A DNA stretch of 60,000 nt, taken from NCBI RefSeq assembly GCF_964355755.1, contig NC_092675.1, forward strand, positions 7,786,312 to 7,846,311. Reading direction: 5' to 3'. The translations under genes and the position numbers were made by a program. The notes under the pieces are model-generated. The model was not told the origin of the DNA. It did no database searches and was given only the letters and a program-made list of their open reading frames with translations. The DNA is from Antedon mediterranea. Taxonomy: Eukaryota; Echinodermata; Crinoidea; Comatulida; Antedonidae. The stretch's first letter is position 1, and every line of letters starts with the position of its first letter. Shown piece by piece: positions 21,130-33,370 of the stretch.

Positions 21130-21335
21130 TTGTTCATTACGTTATGCGTTGCGTTGGCACGAAACGCAACGAAGTAGCGCAACGCAAGTGACCAATCGCA
21201 AGTGACTGCTTCACCGCACCGTGATTGGTCAAACTACTTACGGCACGCTTCCATTTTGCGTTCAGCGTATAGTCAATATTGACTATATGCTCAGAGTCAT
21301 GTAGATATGGCTCTGCTTGCATAGTGGGAACCAAG
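21130..21335. mobile_element. degenerate copy of the GGTTCCCACTAG MITE family
   Basis: Contains the family's inner words (AACGCAACGAAGTAGCGCAA, CAAGTGACCAATCGCAAGTG, GTGATTGGTCAAACT) and a right end ATAGTGGGAACCAAGCT. The left end is not clear. Confidence 0.55.
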
Positions 21336-23560
21336 CTACCAATTAAGAATGCTTAACGTTTTAATTTGTTTCTTAACAATGGAATTATGAATTTAGAAAA
21401 AAGTTTAAATAGAATTGACCAAGCTAATTGCTTGTACTCACTGGTGTTTGTGTTTGTTCAATACGCCTCCAAACTGTTTGTTTTTGTGATCATAAATCAC
21501 GTGTTAGCTCATCATACCACGGAGGAATTACAGACAATGATTTCACATGACCTTCAGAAGAGTGTGTCGTAACCTTTTTTCGTTGTACTTATTACAATTG
21601 CCAAATAATAATAATAATAATATACAATTATTATAATGAATAAAACAAGAAGACAGCAGATGGGCTTATGAACAGGGGCATGAAACAATATTTATATAAC
21701 ATTGAATTGAACATAGTCTGGAAAAGAAACTGGTACCGAAGAGAAATTTCTAATTCCGAATTCCGAATTCACAATTGCAAGAACCACTTGTTTAAACATC
21801 GACTTACCATACATTTATTGTGTAGGTCCAATCATAACAAATGTTGTAATTAATAAAATCTATGTAATGTGTCGCTTTAACAATAAGAATATTTCTACAT
21901 ATTATGCATGAGCGAAAGGGATGAAAAGGAAAGGGGATTTCCCAGTTTTGTGTAAATTGTAATTATTGGTGACGTCATCGAGAAACAGTATAGACTGCAT
22001 GTTAAAAGTCCTCAACATCGGTTTCCTTTAATGTTGCGTACTACAATCGGTCAATCTGTCTAGTCTGTTACGAATATTAATTACTTTCGCCCATGACTAG
22101 ACATATTTTATGAAAGGTATATATTTGCCTTGAGCGTTTTAATGTTGATGGGTTTCTGCCCAAAGGAGGTTCTGGTTTGAGGTACCTAGACAATGTGCCT
22201 TACCTGGCAGGCGACGTGTATTAATTGTCCCATCAGTTCCCACGCCTCCTACACATTACTTCACTGTAATTTTAAGTCCAACCGTATTACAATGTTAATA
22301 TTGCAGTTTAAACTTAGTCAAGAGGTAAGCCACTCTAATGCTCATTTTTATAAATTAGCCGAGTGTTTAAACCATGAGATATCCTAAATAAAAGGATTTT
22401 TTTTTTCTTAAAGCAGTTCCATAATTTTTTCTATACATTTTTCATTTGAACCTTGTTTGAACTGAAAATTTAACAAAACATAAAATTGAAAATACCTAGT
22501 CTGTTAGTTAAAAAGTCTGCTCAATACGTCATCTATAAGAACACCAAATTGAATCCGATAATGTTGTTTCAGACAAACAAAATGATTTAGTATTTGGTAC
22601 CAGGGACGTTAATCTCTTTACAGCTCAAAACAATTGATAGGCCTATAGGTGAAGCGTCATAGGCAAAATGTGCAAAACGTAGGCCTATGTATACAACTCA
22701 CAAGTAAAGTAAGAATTTAATGTAGGTCTATTTAAATTATTATTGTATACAACTTTTCATTTTCAATTTTGGTGAGCCATTTGACAGTGATTCATTTCGC
22801 TTTTTCATGATTAACCAGTCATTTGGATTTTGAACTTTTTTTTCTTTTTCGACGAAATAAATTAAATGAAAAGGGTTTATTAAAAACTGGTCCTGATTAA
22901 AAGAAAACGACGTTGGCGGTTGAAAATGACACCATTCCCTGTACCACGGAGAGTATCCCATTATCATAACATTATGAGTGTAAACTGTTAATTAATACAT
23001 TGTGCCAAAATATAGAATTTTAAGGATGTCTTCGTCTATTAATTGTGGCCTGTATTAATTACAGTGGGTATCAACAACTACATTGTTACGGGAAATATAA
23101 GGGGAAACCACCGATATGCCCCAATTAATTCAATTAGACATATACTTCAATTCCATGCTCAAAATGTTATAAATCTGATGTTTCAAATGCTCCAAACTAA
23201 CTGCAATCTGAAGATTTTCCATTCAGAATTACTTCGCCCACGGAAAACATTAATTCAAGGTCTGTGACATGCGCAATCACTTCTGATTTATTTAAGTAAT
23301 TACAGTATGTTTTTAAGTGTTTAATTATTAATTATAAATGTGAATAAACCGCTATGTGGTGGGTGTTAGGAATTAGGCCCTATCCTGCTATAAAATGCAA
23401 GATATTTCGTTTTAATAAAACAGATCTAAATGTTTCTAACAACTAGAAACTCACGTTTTGACAGAATAAATGAACTTGTTTCATTCGTTTGCAATAATGT
23501 AAACAAAATCAATGCATTGTTACATTTACAACATGCCTTGGATTTTTAAAGGGAAATGTT
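21336..23560. other. intergenic, nothing recognised
   Basis: AT-rich sequence with only short chance ORFs. Confidence 0.4.
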
Positions 23561-23565
23561 TTAAT

Positions 23566-23613
23566 GGATATTTTTAAAGGGACATTTTTAAAGGGACATT
23601 TTTAAAGGGACAT
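23566..23613. repeat. short tandem repeat, about 16-bp unit
   Basis: TTTTTAAAGGGACA is repeated three times in a row, after a variant copy. Confidence 0.85.
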
Positions 23614-23830
23614 GGTCGAGAGTACCGTATTCGATCGGTTAATGCAGAGGTGTCGCAACCCATATATAACCACAACACAGTTTCAGCACTCTCCTCGACT
23701 AAATGGTTCTGTGGTAGAACTTCTCAGAGAAGGATTTAAAACTGGATGTGTTCAGGGTACACATCTGGTTCGTGTCCTTTGTGAATATTTATTTATCCCA
23801 ATGAGCATCACGTTTTTCAGTTTCAGATAA
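23614..23830 (+). mobile_element. SINE body fragment
   Basis: GTTCTGTGGTAGAACTTCTC, then TACACATCTGGTTCGTGT, match the body of the SINE at 14986-15215 (GTTCTGGTGGTAGAACGAGT; TACACATCTGGCTCATGT). A 72-codon ORF across it is accidental. Confidence 0.5.
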
Positions 23831-24090
23831 TTCACAGATAGGCCTAATACATTGAATTAAAAATATATAAGAACAAATATGGTAATAATAATTACAATAA
23901 TGACGACGAAAATGATATTTTTAATTTTATTTATGAATGTTAGTATTATAGGGTGTGTTTTTAAATGTATTTATTTGTACATATCTTCTGTTTATATGTA
24001 TTGTTTTTATAGTAATTTTTATAATAATCATTTCTGTAAAGCTTCTGATATTGATATTTATATATATATATGAATTAATGGTCATTGCCT
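23831..24090. other. intergenic, nothing recognised
   Basis: AT-rich; ends in a TA microsatellite at about 24056-24071. Confidence 0.35.
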
Positions 24091-24200
24091 AATGTGTTTG
24101 GGGCGTTTGGGGTGTTTTCTCATTTTCACAGATTTCTCATCTTTATCGTTTCAAATTAATTAATTAAATTTCGGTAGAATTAATGTTCATTGCCTGATAT

Positions 24201-24238
<38 letters not shown>

Positions 24239-24312
24239 TTTAATATTTTAATTGTTTTAACTCTGAGCAAATGGACTTCTCCTTTGGAGATTAATACAAT
24301 TCTGAATCTGAT
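24091..24312 (+). mobile_element. dispersed repeat and a retroposon 3' tail
   Basis: 24108-24235 repeats 2773-2912 (CATCTTTATCGTTTCAAATT, AGAATTAATGTTCATTGCCT, then about 14 TA units). It is followed by CTGAGCAAATGGACTTCTCC-TTTGGAGATTAATACAATTC-TGAATCTGA, which has the look of the 3' tail of a non-LTR retroposon (a GGAGAT-AATA tail with short repeats). Confidence 0.5.
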
Positions 24313-24935
24313 TGAAGAACACTATGCATCTTTCTTTTCGGAAGAGATGGGGTCCGGTGTATTGGTCCATATCATATTATTCCTGAAGATGGAAGCGCCG
24401 CATTGGGGTTGCCATTGTCAGTGGAAAACTCAATCCCATTTCCCTGAATTGAGGATGAATACAAACAAAACAGTGAAACAAAAACAAATAAAACATAGCA
24501 AACATACTTTTGCTAAATAAATACATTTTAATAAATTGTATTCCTTTTAAATTTTTCTTTTTTTCCGTTCAATTTCAACATACGGAAAGTATATAATAGT
24601 ATAGATTTTTTTTCTACATCACAATAAGTACATAATTATTCCATAAAGATTATGATTATTAATATCTAGAGAGTAGACCTCATAACAGTGCACTATTTCA
24701 TTACCTGCTATACTTATTGTACTCAACCGAACAAAACCAATTTTGGCATACACTTCGCCGACATTTATGACCTTGTTTTTATATAAACTTGCACTAATAT
24801 CATACGATTTTCACACTAATTGTCAAAAGTATTTTAACTCCAATAAATTATGAATTTTTATTGTATGAGCCAAGGGAATTATTGCCGGTGCTTAGATAAA
24901 GAAAATGTCTTTTTGTTGTCTGAATCTGAATACTT
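24313..24935. other. intergenic, nothing recognised
   Basis: No supported feature. Confidence 0.35.
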
Positions 24936-24939
24936 TCTT

Positions 24940-25030
24940 GTGATTTGAACCCGATCCTCCCACGGCTAACACCCACGGACTGCGATGTCGTCCCTGGATC
25001 GAACAATTAACTCTAACCTGATTATCACTC
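24940..25030 (-). mobile_element. tRNA-like SINE head fragment
   Basis: On the minus strand ATCGGGTTCAAATCAC is box B-like, and the upstream AATCAGGTTAGAGTTAATTG could be a decayed box A. The arms do not form a cloverleaf. Confidence 0.4.
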
Positions 25031-25621
25031 TACACACATACAGCGCTCTGTCCTAAAGAGATTCTTACATTGTAAGTTGTAATCTATTTTATGATCGACA
25101 TTTCGAATTCAAGAGTTTCGTTGTTTTCTGCAAGGACATGTTAATCATTATTATAATAGTCAAGCACTTTATTTTGTGTAACACGTTAAAGGTGCTCTGT
25201 AATTATTGATATCAAATAGAATCATCATCCTTTTTGACATTAATAATTTGTAATCGTTAAATGATTTAGCCTTATTTTCAATTAGTCTATTTTGAATCAT
25301 TCAAGATAAAAACCCACCTTCCGCAGCGGCTTACCACGTGACTCATATACTATTTTCATTTTTGGACGGGAACTATTTAATTTTATTTTGATATACATTA
25401 AAGCTTTTTAATAAACTTTTCTGAAAAGTTCAGATAATATTAATAAGTACGGTAAAAAATAAATTATGCGCCCACGTTAGCGGTTCCGTACCTGTCATTT
25501 TGTACCTCGCATTTTTTTTTTGTGCAATTCAATTCATTTCAATTTATGCCAGTAGCCAATAAGCGAACGGTTGCATCGCAATAGATATTTACTGGTGAAA
25601 GGCATAGGCTACTCACATAAA
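25031..25621. other. intergenic, nothing recognised
   Basis: No supported feature. Confidence 0.35.
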
Positions 25622-25809
25622 TAAAGCGTGGTTCCCACTAGCGACGCAACACAAGGACGTAACGCAACGCAAGTGAATTGACCAATCACAAGCGATGGCT
25701 TATTCGCTTCAAGTGATTGCTAACTGTCTATAACTTCGCTTGTCATTGGTTAAAACGCTTGCGTTGCGTTTACGTCCTTGTGTTACGTTCTAGTGGGAAC
25801 CACGCTTAA
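25622..25809. mobile_element. full-length palindromic MITE with TAA target duplication (PIF/Harbinger-like)
   Basis: The element runs 25625-25806, from AGCGTGGTTCCCACTAGCG to CTAGTGGGAACCACGCT, flanked by TAA on both sides. The arms are complementary over most of the length (CGCAACGCAAGTGAATTGAC, CCAATCACAAGCG and their inverses). The three-base TWA target is typical of PIF/Harbinger transposition; the class is inferred from that alone. Confidence 0.85.
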
Positions 25810-27649
25810 CAGTACATTGTTTAGGTAGTTGTTATAGTTAGGTCTATAGTTTGCAATGCAAACGTCATGTTTCTCTCAGTGCATGTATCTCCACATTTCT
25901 GACAATATTTCCAGTATCATGAACATTGTATTAGCATCTCGTGTGTTTAACGTGCGATTCCTGTACCACCTGGAAATTAAGTTAAACGCTAGGTGCGGGC
26001 AAAAAATGTCTATTGATCATACATTTCAATAATTATCGATCTATAGTTTTCCCTATGTTTAATAATTTTTGGGAGTTTATTTGTGTTACTCCAGATTGTT
26101 GAAAATAAGCACTTTCTTATCAATAAAATCTCTATTCTTTTGTACACGCATTTTGTAAATAGAGAGGCATTTTAAAAAGCTATGAAAACTAAACGGTGTG
26201 GTAAAAAAATGTTATCAGATGACTATAATAAAGGTAATATAACCCTTTTCACCTTCTAGGGAGTCACCAGACATGTTATTACATTAGGTTAACTACCTAA
26301 CTACTGAAAAAAGGTCTTTCTGGTTTTTATGTAAGAATTTTGATGATACTGACTGGGCAGCAATACCCCCTCCTCCGGAACACCACTTTAGTGAGAAGAA
26401 CCCCAATCAACTCATTTATTCAGATAATATAAATACAACACACATGTCGTCACAACATAGTTTATAGTCGTTAGATTTTGTTTTATTTATTTATAATTTT
26501 TTTAATACTTCATTGATCTGAATAATATTGAACTAAAAGGCATTCCACAGACGTGGAGCTAACCGAGTTTCTAAACGAGTCAAAGTAATAGCCTATCGCA
26601 AATAAAAGAGTATAAGCCCAGTAGGTCTATATTATTATATAAGCCTTTTGATTAAATCTGAGCTTTGGCTCGAACTAACCACACAACTTCTTCACGTGTT
26701 AACTAGGCCTTACACACCACCACCACAAAATAATAATAATACTACTTAGAAGCTGATGTTCATGGAATACATTAATTATAAAGTATACATATATTTAGAT
26801 GGAAATATTTATGTGTGTCCGAAAACAGAAGAAATCGCCTACGGGTAGTTTATTAAATTCCCTGATAATCGTTTTCACTTTAGAGTAGTAGGCTTATAAT
26901 CAGCGCCCCCTGTAGAATATTGGATTGGCTGTTGAAGAGAATTTCCAGTTACTGTGGAATAGTTATTGAAAGACCCATACACATACGCGTAATAAATCTC
27001 TTTCTCTTTCTCTCTCTCCTAATTTATTTTCAAAATGTTATGAATTTTAATATAATAAAAATATTAATATTTAATAACAATAAGCTATCCGCTACTGGGT
27101 AGGTCTATGCAATCTAATAAAATGTTGTTGAGTGACGCCTTAAGCCGACACAAACCGTTGATCAATAAGCTGTTACTTTTTCGCGGAAGACGAGGGAATG
27201 AAATGAAATGAAAAAGTTATTAATTTGAATTTGAATATCAAAACTATACATGCTGCCTGACGGGTTACATCCAATACATACAGTTAAAGGTCAATGGATG
27301 AATTATGAATGTTTAACAGTAATCATGCTTTCTGATAAATGTACCTGAGGCTGTAAACATCATTGGTGACTTTCAAATATCATTACTTTATAGCAGGCAG
27401 CGTACCCGAATCAAACATTTCAAAATGATTGATATCAAAAGGAAACGCAACAGTATTTAAAATCGTTATGCTCAAATTATTTGGATTTTAAAATAAGGAC
27501 CATTGCAGGCAAACATACATTGATAGGGCTACGTAAGACCCATTGCAATCGTAGAGTATGCCAAATGCACCATTGAGGACAAAAAAAAAACAAAACCGAT
27601 GTTCTGCAGAATTGAGGCTATACAATATCGTAATTAGGCACCCGAATCT
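25810..27649. other. intergenic, nothing recognised
   Basis: AT-rich. A weak tRNA-like stretch on minus is at about 26655-26710. No gene. Confidence 0.35.
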
Positions 27650-27720
27650 CGGTACTGTATCTAGAGATTTCTCCAGTTATGATAGGATTATTTGGTAATA
27701 CAGCATCACATGTATCTTTT
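27650..27720. mobile_element. one end of the telomere-like MITE family
   Basis: TATTTGGTAATACAGCATCA-CATGT matches the inner end of the elements at 6864-7020 and 56351-56545. Only one side is seen. Confidence 0.5.
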
Positions 27721-27859
27721 ACTCTTATTGTCATATCCATATTACCCGGTAGAACCCTAAACTTGCAGCAGGTGACCACATGCGATACAAATTAGATGCT
27801 AAGAATATTTTACAAATATTGTAACATGTGGCCGGTGATACAGCATTGAGAACGATGAT

Positions 27860-29502
27860 GGTAATCGATATAGGGTGTTTCGAAACTAGAGACCCGAGAC
27901 CAGAGACCAGAGACCAGAGACCCAATACGAAAAGGGAGACCCCACTATACGAAAAGGGAGACCCAAATATACGAAAATGGAGACCCAAATATACAAAAAG
28001 GGAGACCCAAATATACAAAAAGGGAGACCCAAATATACGAAAAAGGAGACCCAAATATACGAAAAGGGATACCCAAATATACGAAAAGGGAGACCCAAAT
28101 ATACGAAAATGGAGACCCAAATATACAAAAAGGGAGACTCAAATATACGAAAAGGGAGACCCAAATATACAAAAATGGAAACCCAAATATACGAAAAGGG
28201 AGACCCAAATATACGAAAATGGAAACCTAAAATATACAGTTATTACGTCGGCCCAGAGCCGCCTTAACTGTAGATACTCAAAACCAAAGTTTTGTTCACA
28301 GTCAGTGTTTTAGGTCGGCCCAGGGTCGCCTTTCGAACGTTCACAACTGTCTTTCCGCCGAACAGGAAGATTCAGGCAGCTCGCTTGGCATGCTGGGAAG
28401 GGTATATTCTCAAAACACAATATAGTTGACCCTATGAAGGCGACCCCAACAATTTCAATCATTATCCAATATGACACATTACACAGTTAAAGCAGATGTT
28501 ATAAACATCTGTATTATTTAATATACAGCCGAGAATTTTACATTCTATTTTTACTTCTTTCTGCATTAATTAATATTTACATTTTATTAAAATAGATGGG
28601 AAACCCCCACAAAAGATGGGAAACCCCCACAAAAGATGGAAATATATAGGCCTATCAATTTACACAGCGTTAAAAGCTTCACAACATATATAAATAAATC
28701 CAGGCTACTGTATTATTCAATATTTTTTTACATCAAGTTTCTTCTTTAATATGATTTGTGAAAATATGTTTTCAATCAATACAATGAATCAATGTACACT
28801 TATGTGGATAATGAAACAATGTAAAATTATAATTTTAATGGTAATGATATAATGATGGTAGTAACGAGAGAATAAATACTTTCACCCGAACCATAAAAAA
28901 TCCACCCTGGCTACGGGCCTGAATTGGCTGTCGGACATAACATAGTTTAAACTTGATTGCGCTCTAAAAAAAGAACTGAATATATTAAAAAACGATATTC
29001 AATACATAAAAAAACCTCATATGCTCAAACTATAAGTAAGCTCACAACCTATTCTCATAAATTCAAAATTCTCATTCTGATAAAATACGCAAAATTCATG
29101 AAACGTTGCGCAACTGTAAACAACATCATGGTAATATTTTGTTTGTAAGTTTTTGTGAAAAGCGATACACCAAAATGGCAGAAACCGTTCAGACAATAAC
29201 GCCACGAGCAGATAACCAGAAAGTTAAAAAAAACAGTAAATTGACGTATTTAAGTTATCGAACATTTGGGTCTCCCTTTTCGTATATCTGGGTCTCCCTT
29301 TTCGTATATTTGGGTCTCCCTTTTCGTATATTTGGGGTCTCCCTTTTCGTATAGTGGGGTCTCCATTTTCGTATAGTGGGGTCTCCCTTTTCGTATAGTG
29401 GGGTCTCCCTTTTCGTATAGTGGGGTCTCCCTTTTTGTATAGGGTCTCGGGTCTCTGGTCTCTGGTCTCGGGTCTCTAGTTTCGAAACACCCGGTAAGCG
29501 AT
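27860..29502. mobile_element. foldback element with minisatellite inverted ends
   Basis: The element itself is 27873-29492. Its tips are GGGTGTTTCGAAACTAGAGA and the exact inverse at the right. Behind each tip come GAGACC-rich short repeats and then arrays of a 22-bp unit (ACGAAAAGGGAGACCCAAATAT or close variants), about 14 units at 27930-28228 and about 8 inverted units at 29266-29450. The flanks GGTAATCGAT and GGTAAGCGAT look like a 9-10 bp target duplication, as made by Mutator-like or foldback elements. About 1 kb of unique interior has no transposase. ORFs across the arrays (repeats of ETQIYEKGDPNIRK) are artefacts. Confidence 0.8.
28595..28640. repeat. two copies of a 21-bp tandem unit
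   Basis: GATGGGAAACCCCCACAAAA occurs twice in a row inside the foldback element interior. Confidence 0.85.
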
Positions 29503-29566
29503 CATCCTGACAGTAATTAGTAATCAATAATGTGTTTTTAATCAATTTATTTAACCGGTTTATTCA

Positions 29567-29800
29567 GGATTTGGATAGCCGAGTGGTTAGGACAATTGAC
29601 TGTCATACAGATAGACCCGGGTTCAATTCCCGACAACTCCCAGTCCACTCAGGAGAAAAACTATGGAGAAAAAAGGCGGCGGCCACCCTACCACATAATG
29701 CCGAGGCTTAGTACAATGAGCTCCCTAACAGCTCATTCCCTTACGTTCAGAATGAATACGGGACTCACCTCACCTTATCCAGGCCATTGATAACTTATAA
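29567..29800 (+). mobile_element. tRNA-derived SINE with a recognisable head
   Basis: The head (29567-29640, 74 nt) has box A TAGCCGAGTGGTTAGGAC, box B GGGTTCAATTCC and acceptor-like ends GGATTTG and CAACTCC that pair at 6 of 7 positions. The D-stem and anticodon stem are poor, so it is not a good tRNA. The body (GGAGAAAAACTATGGAG, CGGCGGCCACCCTACC) continues beyond the head. Confidence 0.65.
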
Positions 29801-31149
29801 CTAGACATTTTAAGGACTCTCTGTGGCCACAGATAACGATATTGTTTGATGGTTTGCATGGCGAAATCAAATGTTGATATAAAGTTTGCGGAGGTTACAC
29901 CACGTATATTAGTTTCGATCAATATGCTTTGATCACCTCAGGAGTGAGAAAAGGTCCGATCTAATTGTGTTAAGACAGTTTCAAAATCAGTTAAGCAAAT
30001 ATTTCTCGTGATTTTTGATCGTGAAAGAAAAATGTTAAATATTTTTTAAAGCAAAACCTAGCAAAAAGAATGTAGCTTTTACTGGTATGTCGGACCAAAC
30101 AGAATTATAAAAACTGTTGAGACTAAAGTACTAAATTGTTAATCAATTATAATAATATTTGACTGCGTGGTTAATATTGTTTTGATGAGTTTAGTGTTTG
30201 ATGAATATTGTTTAAACATCAGTTTATTATTTTGCTTTCAAAGGAAGTGATTTCAATAGGATTTTATTCAGTTCACATAATCATTAGTGAAAGCGATAAT
30301 TATACGGTCTGGTAGGCTACTTATAATTATTATTGACTGTGGCCTACTCAAATTAGGTTTCACAATAAGAAGATGATGATATTTCTGACACTTATTACTA
30401 TGAGTGTGTATTATACAAACAGAAATGTACAAACTATTTATTAAACACAAGTACTAAATTACTAATAAATTATGATATAATATTTGAGTGAGTGGTCGAT
30501 GTTTGATGTTCGTGTTCAATGAATTGTTTAATTAATCAATTTCGTCGTAAAAAGATTTTCTTAAGACAGCGCGGCCAATGAACCTCGTTTCAAAGGTTGC
30601 CTTATTTACTGCTGTCATTGACACATGGAATAGTTAACAAGTCTTTGACAATTTATAAAAGAAATGATAATAGTTGAGAGTGTACTGAATGTGGCAAAAG
30701 CGGTAAAGAATTGGTCTTCTCTTCTCGTCACGCGACGTCTTCCTGTCCTGTGGTTTATTTTCACCTCATCGTCTTTAACAATTGTCGTCTCAACCCCACA
30801 CACCTTACCTGAACAAACGGCCACAATATAACATTTCTAACATTCTCGTCAATTTTTGTTTCACAAACTGGTCATTATTGAGCCGAAACAAAAATAAGTT
30901 AACAATTTAGAAAGAATAATTTTATGAATATTTATTAGGCTAGGTTTCATTTTTGTTTATTATGACTGACTTATCACATATGTACATCATCCAAACAATG
31001 GCATACAGTAGTAGTAGAGCATTTCCTTTGAGACACCTCTATTCATGGGACACCCCTATTTAAGGGGACACTTTTGAGCATGTTTTAAGGTAAGGCCCAC
31101 TCTTCTCAAGATACATTTTTCAGTGTGCCAAATGTTTGATTCAAACGCC
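29801..31149. other. intergenic, nothing recognised
   Basis: AT-rich, with chance ORFs on minus at 30268-30450 and 30615-30824. No motif. Confidence 0.4.
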
Positions 31150-31307
31150 TAAAGCTCTGTTTACACTAACAAACTAGTTTGACAAAAAAAGTGTGATGTT
31201 CCCAGATATGATAGTGATTATGCTCGAATATGGTAGTGATATGACATCATCAAGTGGCCACATCACATTTTTTTCACATAAAGTTTGATAGTGTAGACAG
31301 GGCTTTA
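31150..31307. mobile_element. TA-flanked MITE, most complete copy
   Basis: TA, then AAGCTCTGTTTACACTAACA-AACTAGTTTGAC at the left, and GTTTGATAGTGTAGACAGGG-CTT, then TA at the right. The interior has ATGATAGTGATTATGCTCGA and GACATCATCAAGTGG. Inverted ends next to TA suggest a Tc1/mariner-type non-autonomous element. Copies are also at 6205, 17312-17705 and 44391. Confidence 0.8.
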
Positions 31308-32437
31308 GAACAAAAAAGACCAAATAATTATATCTATTTATATCTCTACTATACAAAATTGGATATAACAAATTATGATACTTTCTCTTGCTTGACAGTT
31401 TTCATTGGTGAAACTTTGGCTGCTAAAGTTTCGATTCTTCTCTTTTCCAGATTCTAGATCATTTAGTTTTCATTTGGGCATAATCGTCTTTTTTCCACCA
31501 TATAGAGAAAAGAAAATCATTTTTTGGCACACTCCTCTAAATAGATATCGCCTAAAAAGGCACTCCTATTCAGGAGACACCGCTATCAATGGGGACAATT
31601 TGTTGGTTAAATAATGGTTTTACTGCATGGATATAAAGATTTTCAAAATGTTACCTATATAAAAATGCTTGTACCGAATTGAACAAAGTCTTGTGGTATG
31701 GTACAGTCCAGGTCTTAATTTAGTGTAGCATTATGTATAAATATTGAAATTACCATTTTTCAATATCACCTATTTTATTATTTAATTTTTATATGGCCTT
31801 ATTTTCAATCATAATTTTAATTTTATAATACAACATATGGTTACATAAAGAAATCTCAGAAACCATTGTTTTAAAATGCATGTGGGAAGTAGTATCGAGT
31901 CAGTCACCTTTAATCAAGCTTATTACTAGCTAGCACAGTATTTACATCTCGCTGATAAAAACCCCCGCGTTTCCTGAAAATCAAAGAATTCAAAGCGAGA
32001 GCCACTGCATTGCATTTTTCTATTGTCTAACTACCCTGGAGGCAACCCACTTAAGAACCATAATATTATCATTCTGTGAATACATATTTCTAATTAAAAT
32101 TAATTGAAACAATTTCATGTTAACGATGAATATTATTCAGTGAAAATGTAGTTTATAGAAATCCATCAACTTAATAAGCATGTTATGAAATATCGTGGCA
32201 ATCACCTTTCTAATAACGCGACCAAAAAGTTTGACGATGAAATAATTTAGATAAAAAATGAATCGTTAGGCCTATAAAAAAAATGTAAATTCCCTTGCAT
32301 TAACTCATTGGCATTTATCGATAAGATACCGGAAATCTAATCCGTTGCAACAGCCTCATCCCAGGTTTCTCCTGCATGCAGGGAATCCACCAGACTTGCC
32401 CCATGTATTGTCTATGTTAGTCCACCAGTCGGCGTTT
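31308..32437. other. intergenic, nothing recognised
   Basis: No supported feature; two small ORFs near 31254-31614 are not protein-like. Confidence 0.4.
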
Positions 32438-32550
32438 CGATTTTTGTCCATAAATACAAGCTCCAAGTAGTATTACGTATGAAACGCCATATGTGCCAAA
32501 ATATTCATAGATTTACTAATCCTTTTACTAATATTAAGTCAAAACTCCAT
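32438..32550 (+). repeat. dispersed repeat, copy 1
   Basis: GTATGAAACGCCATATGTGC and ATATTAAGTCAAAACTCC recur at about 48020-48110 (minus), 50518-50620 and 52405-52490. The ends of the family are not defined. Confidence 0.6.
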
Positions 32551-32625
32551 ATGGATCCAACGACAGCGAGACTCGTGCAGTTGACGAAAGGCGTGCACTA
32601 TTACGAGCGCGAAACCGACGATAAG
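32551..32625 (+). CDS. possible first coding exon of an unknown gene
   Basis: An ATG opens a 25-codon frame, MDPTTARLVQLTKGVHYYER then ETDDK, which runs exactly into a good donor, GATAAG|GTACGC, in phase 0. The frame stops two codons into the putative intron. The composition is CpG-rich and protein-like. It begins right at the edge of a dispersed repeat, and no downstream partner exon is proven. I do not recognise the sequence; it may be chance. Confidence 0.3.
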
Positions 32626-32639
32626 GTACGCTAAATAAA

Positions 32640-33289
32640 AGAAAGCTTTAAATGAAGCCACATTTTAATACTATTAGTAAATTTATGCATTGTCATTTTA
32701 CTTTCCACGTTTTCAATCCCATTTCGTTCAAATCGATATCAAATCCTGTTACTTCATATGAAAAGTTCGCTACGAGGTCGTATACTTAATACTGCTAATC
32801 AAGCGCCCACGGACGATCCCTTTTGTTAAATTAAAATCGGTTAATTGTTATTATAACATAGCGACACACACAAGCGCCTACAGTTTTATCAATAAAGGAT
32901 GAAACAGCAAAATGTATTCAAAACTAGCGTATCAATATTGTTGTAGTTTTATTTCTATAATTTTCTGTTGTTCTTTATCCTTCCGACCAATGACCTCTCA
33001 AAATCCGACTCACTTGATTATAAATTGACAATCTATATATTTGCATGAATTTATTAGACCTAGGCAGTCTAATTCTAAATTAAGGATTATTAATAAAGTC
33101 CAATTCAAAATTTAAATTATCACCGTAGGGCTAACAGATATAACACTTTTCAGTAGGCCTTTCCAACAAGTGTATACTTGCTTGTCGAGGTTTTTTTTCA
33201 CCACAAAAAAAAAAAAAATAATTTCAAAATCTAATAGCAAACATGCCTCGCTAGGATGGGAAACCCATGTTTTCTACCTAAGTCAAAAT
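32640..33289. other. intergenic or intronic, nothing recognised
   Basis: AT-rich, no supported feature. Confidence 0.35.
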
Positions 33290-33370
33290 AAGAGGCATTG
33301 TGGCGTAGGGCTTGAACCAAGGGCCCTGGGATTTGGTAAGAAGAATGTCAACCAGACCACCAATTAACAA
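33290..33370 (-). mobile_element. tRNA-like SINE head fragment
   Basis: On the minus strand TGGTGGTCTGGTTGACATTC (box A-like) is followed by CCCTTGGTTCAAGCCCTAC (box B). The arms pair poorly. Confidence 0.45.

Noticed and set aside
27731-28313. Overlapping ORFs with repeats such as KGDPNIRK and FRIFGSPFSY
   Set aside because: They are translations of the 22-bp arrays of the foldback element; the same applies at 29106-29545.
29567-29640. A tRNA gene
   Set aside because: Box A, box B and acceptor pairing are present, but the D-stem and anticodon stem are poor and a SINE body follows.
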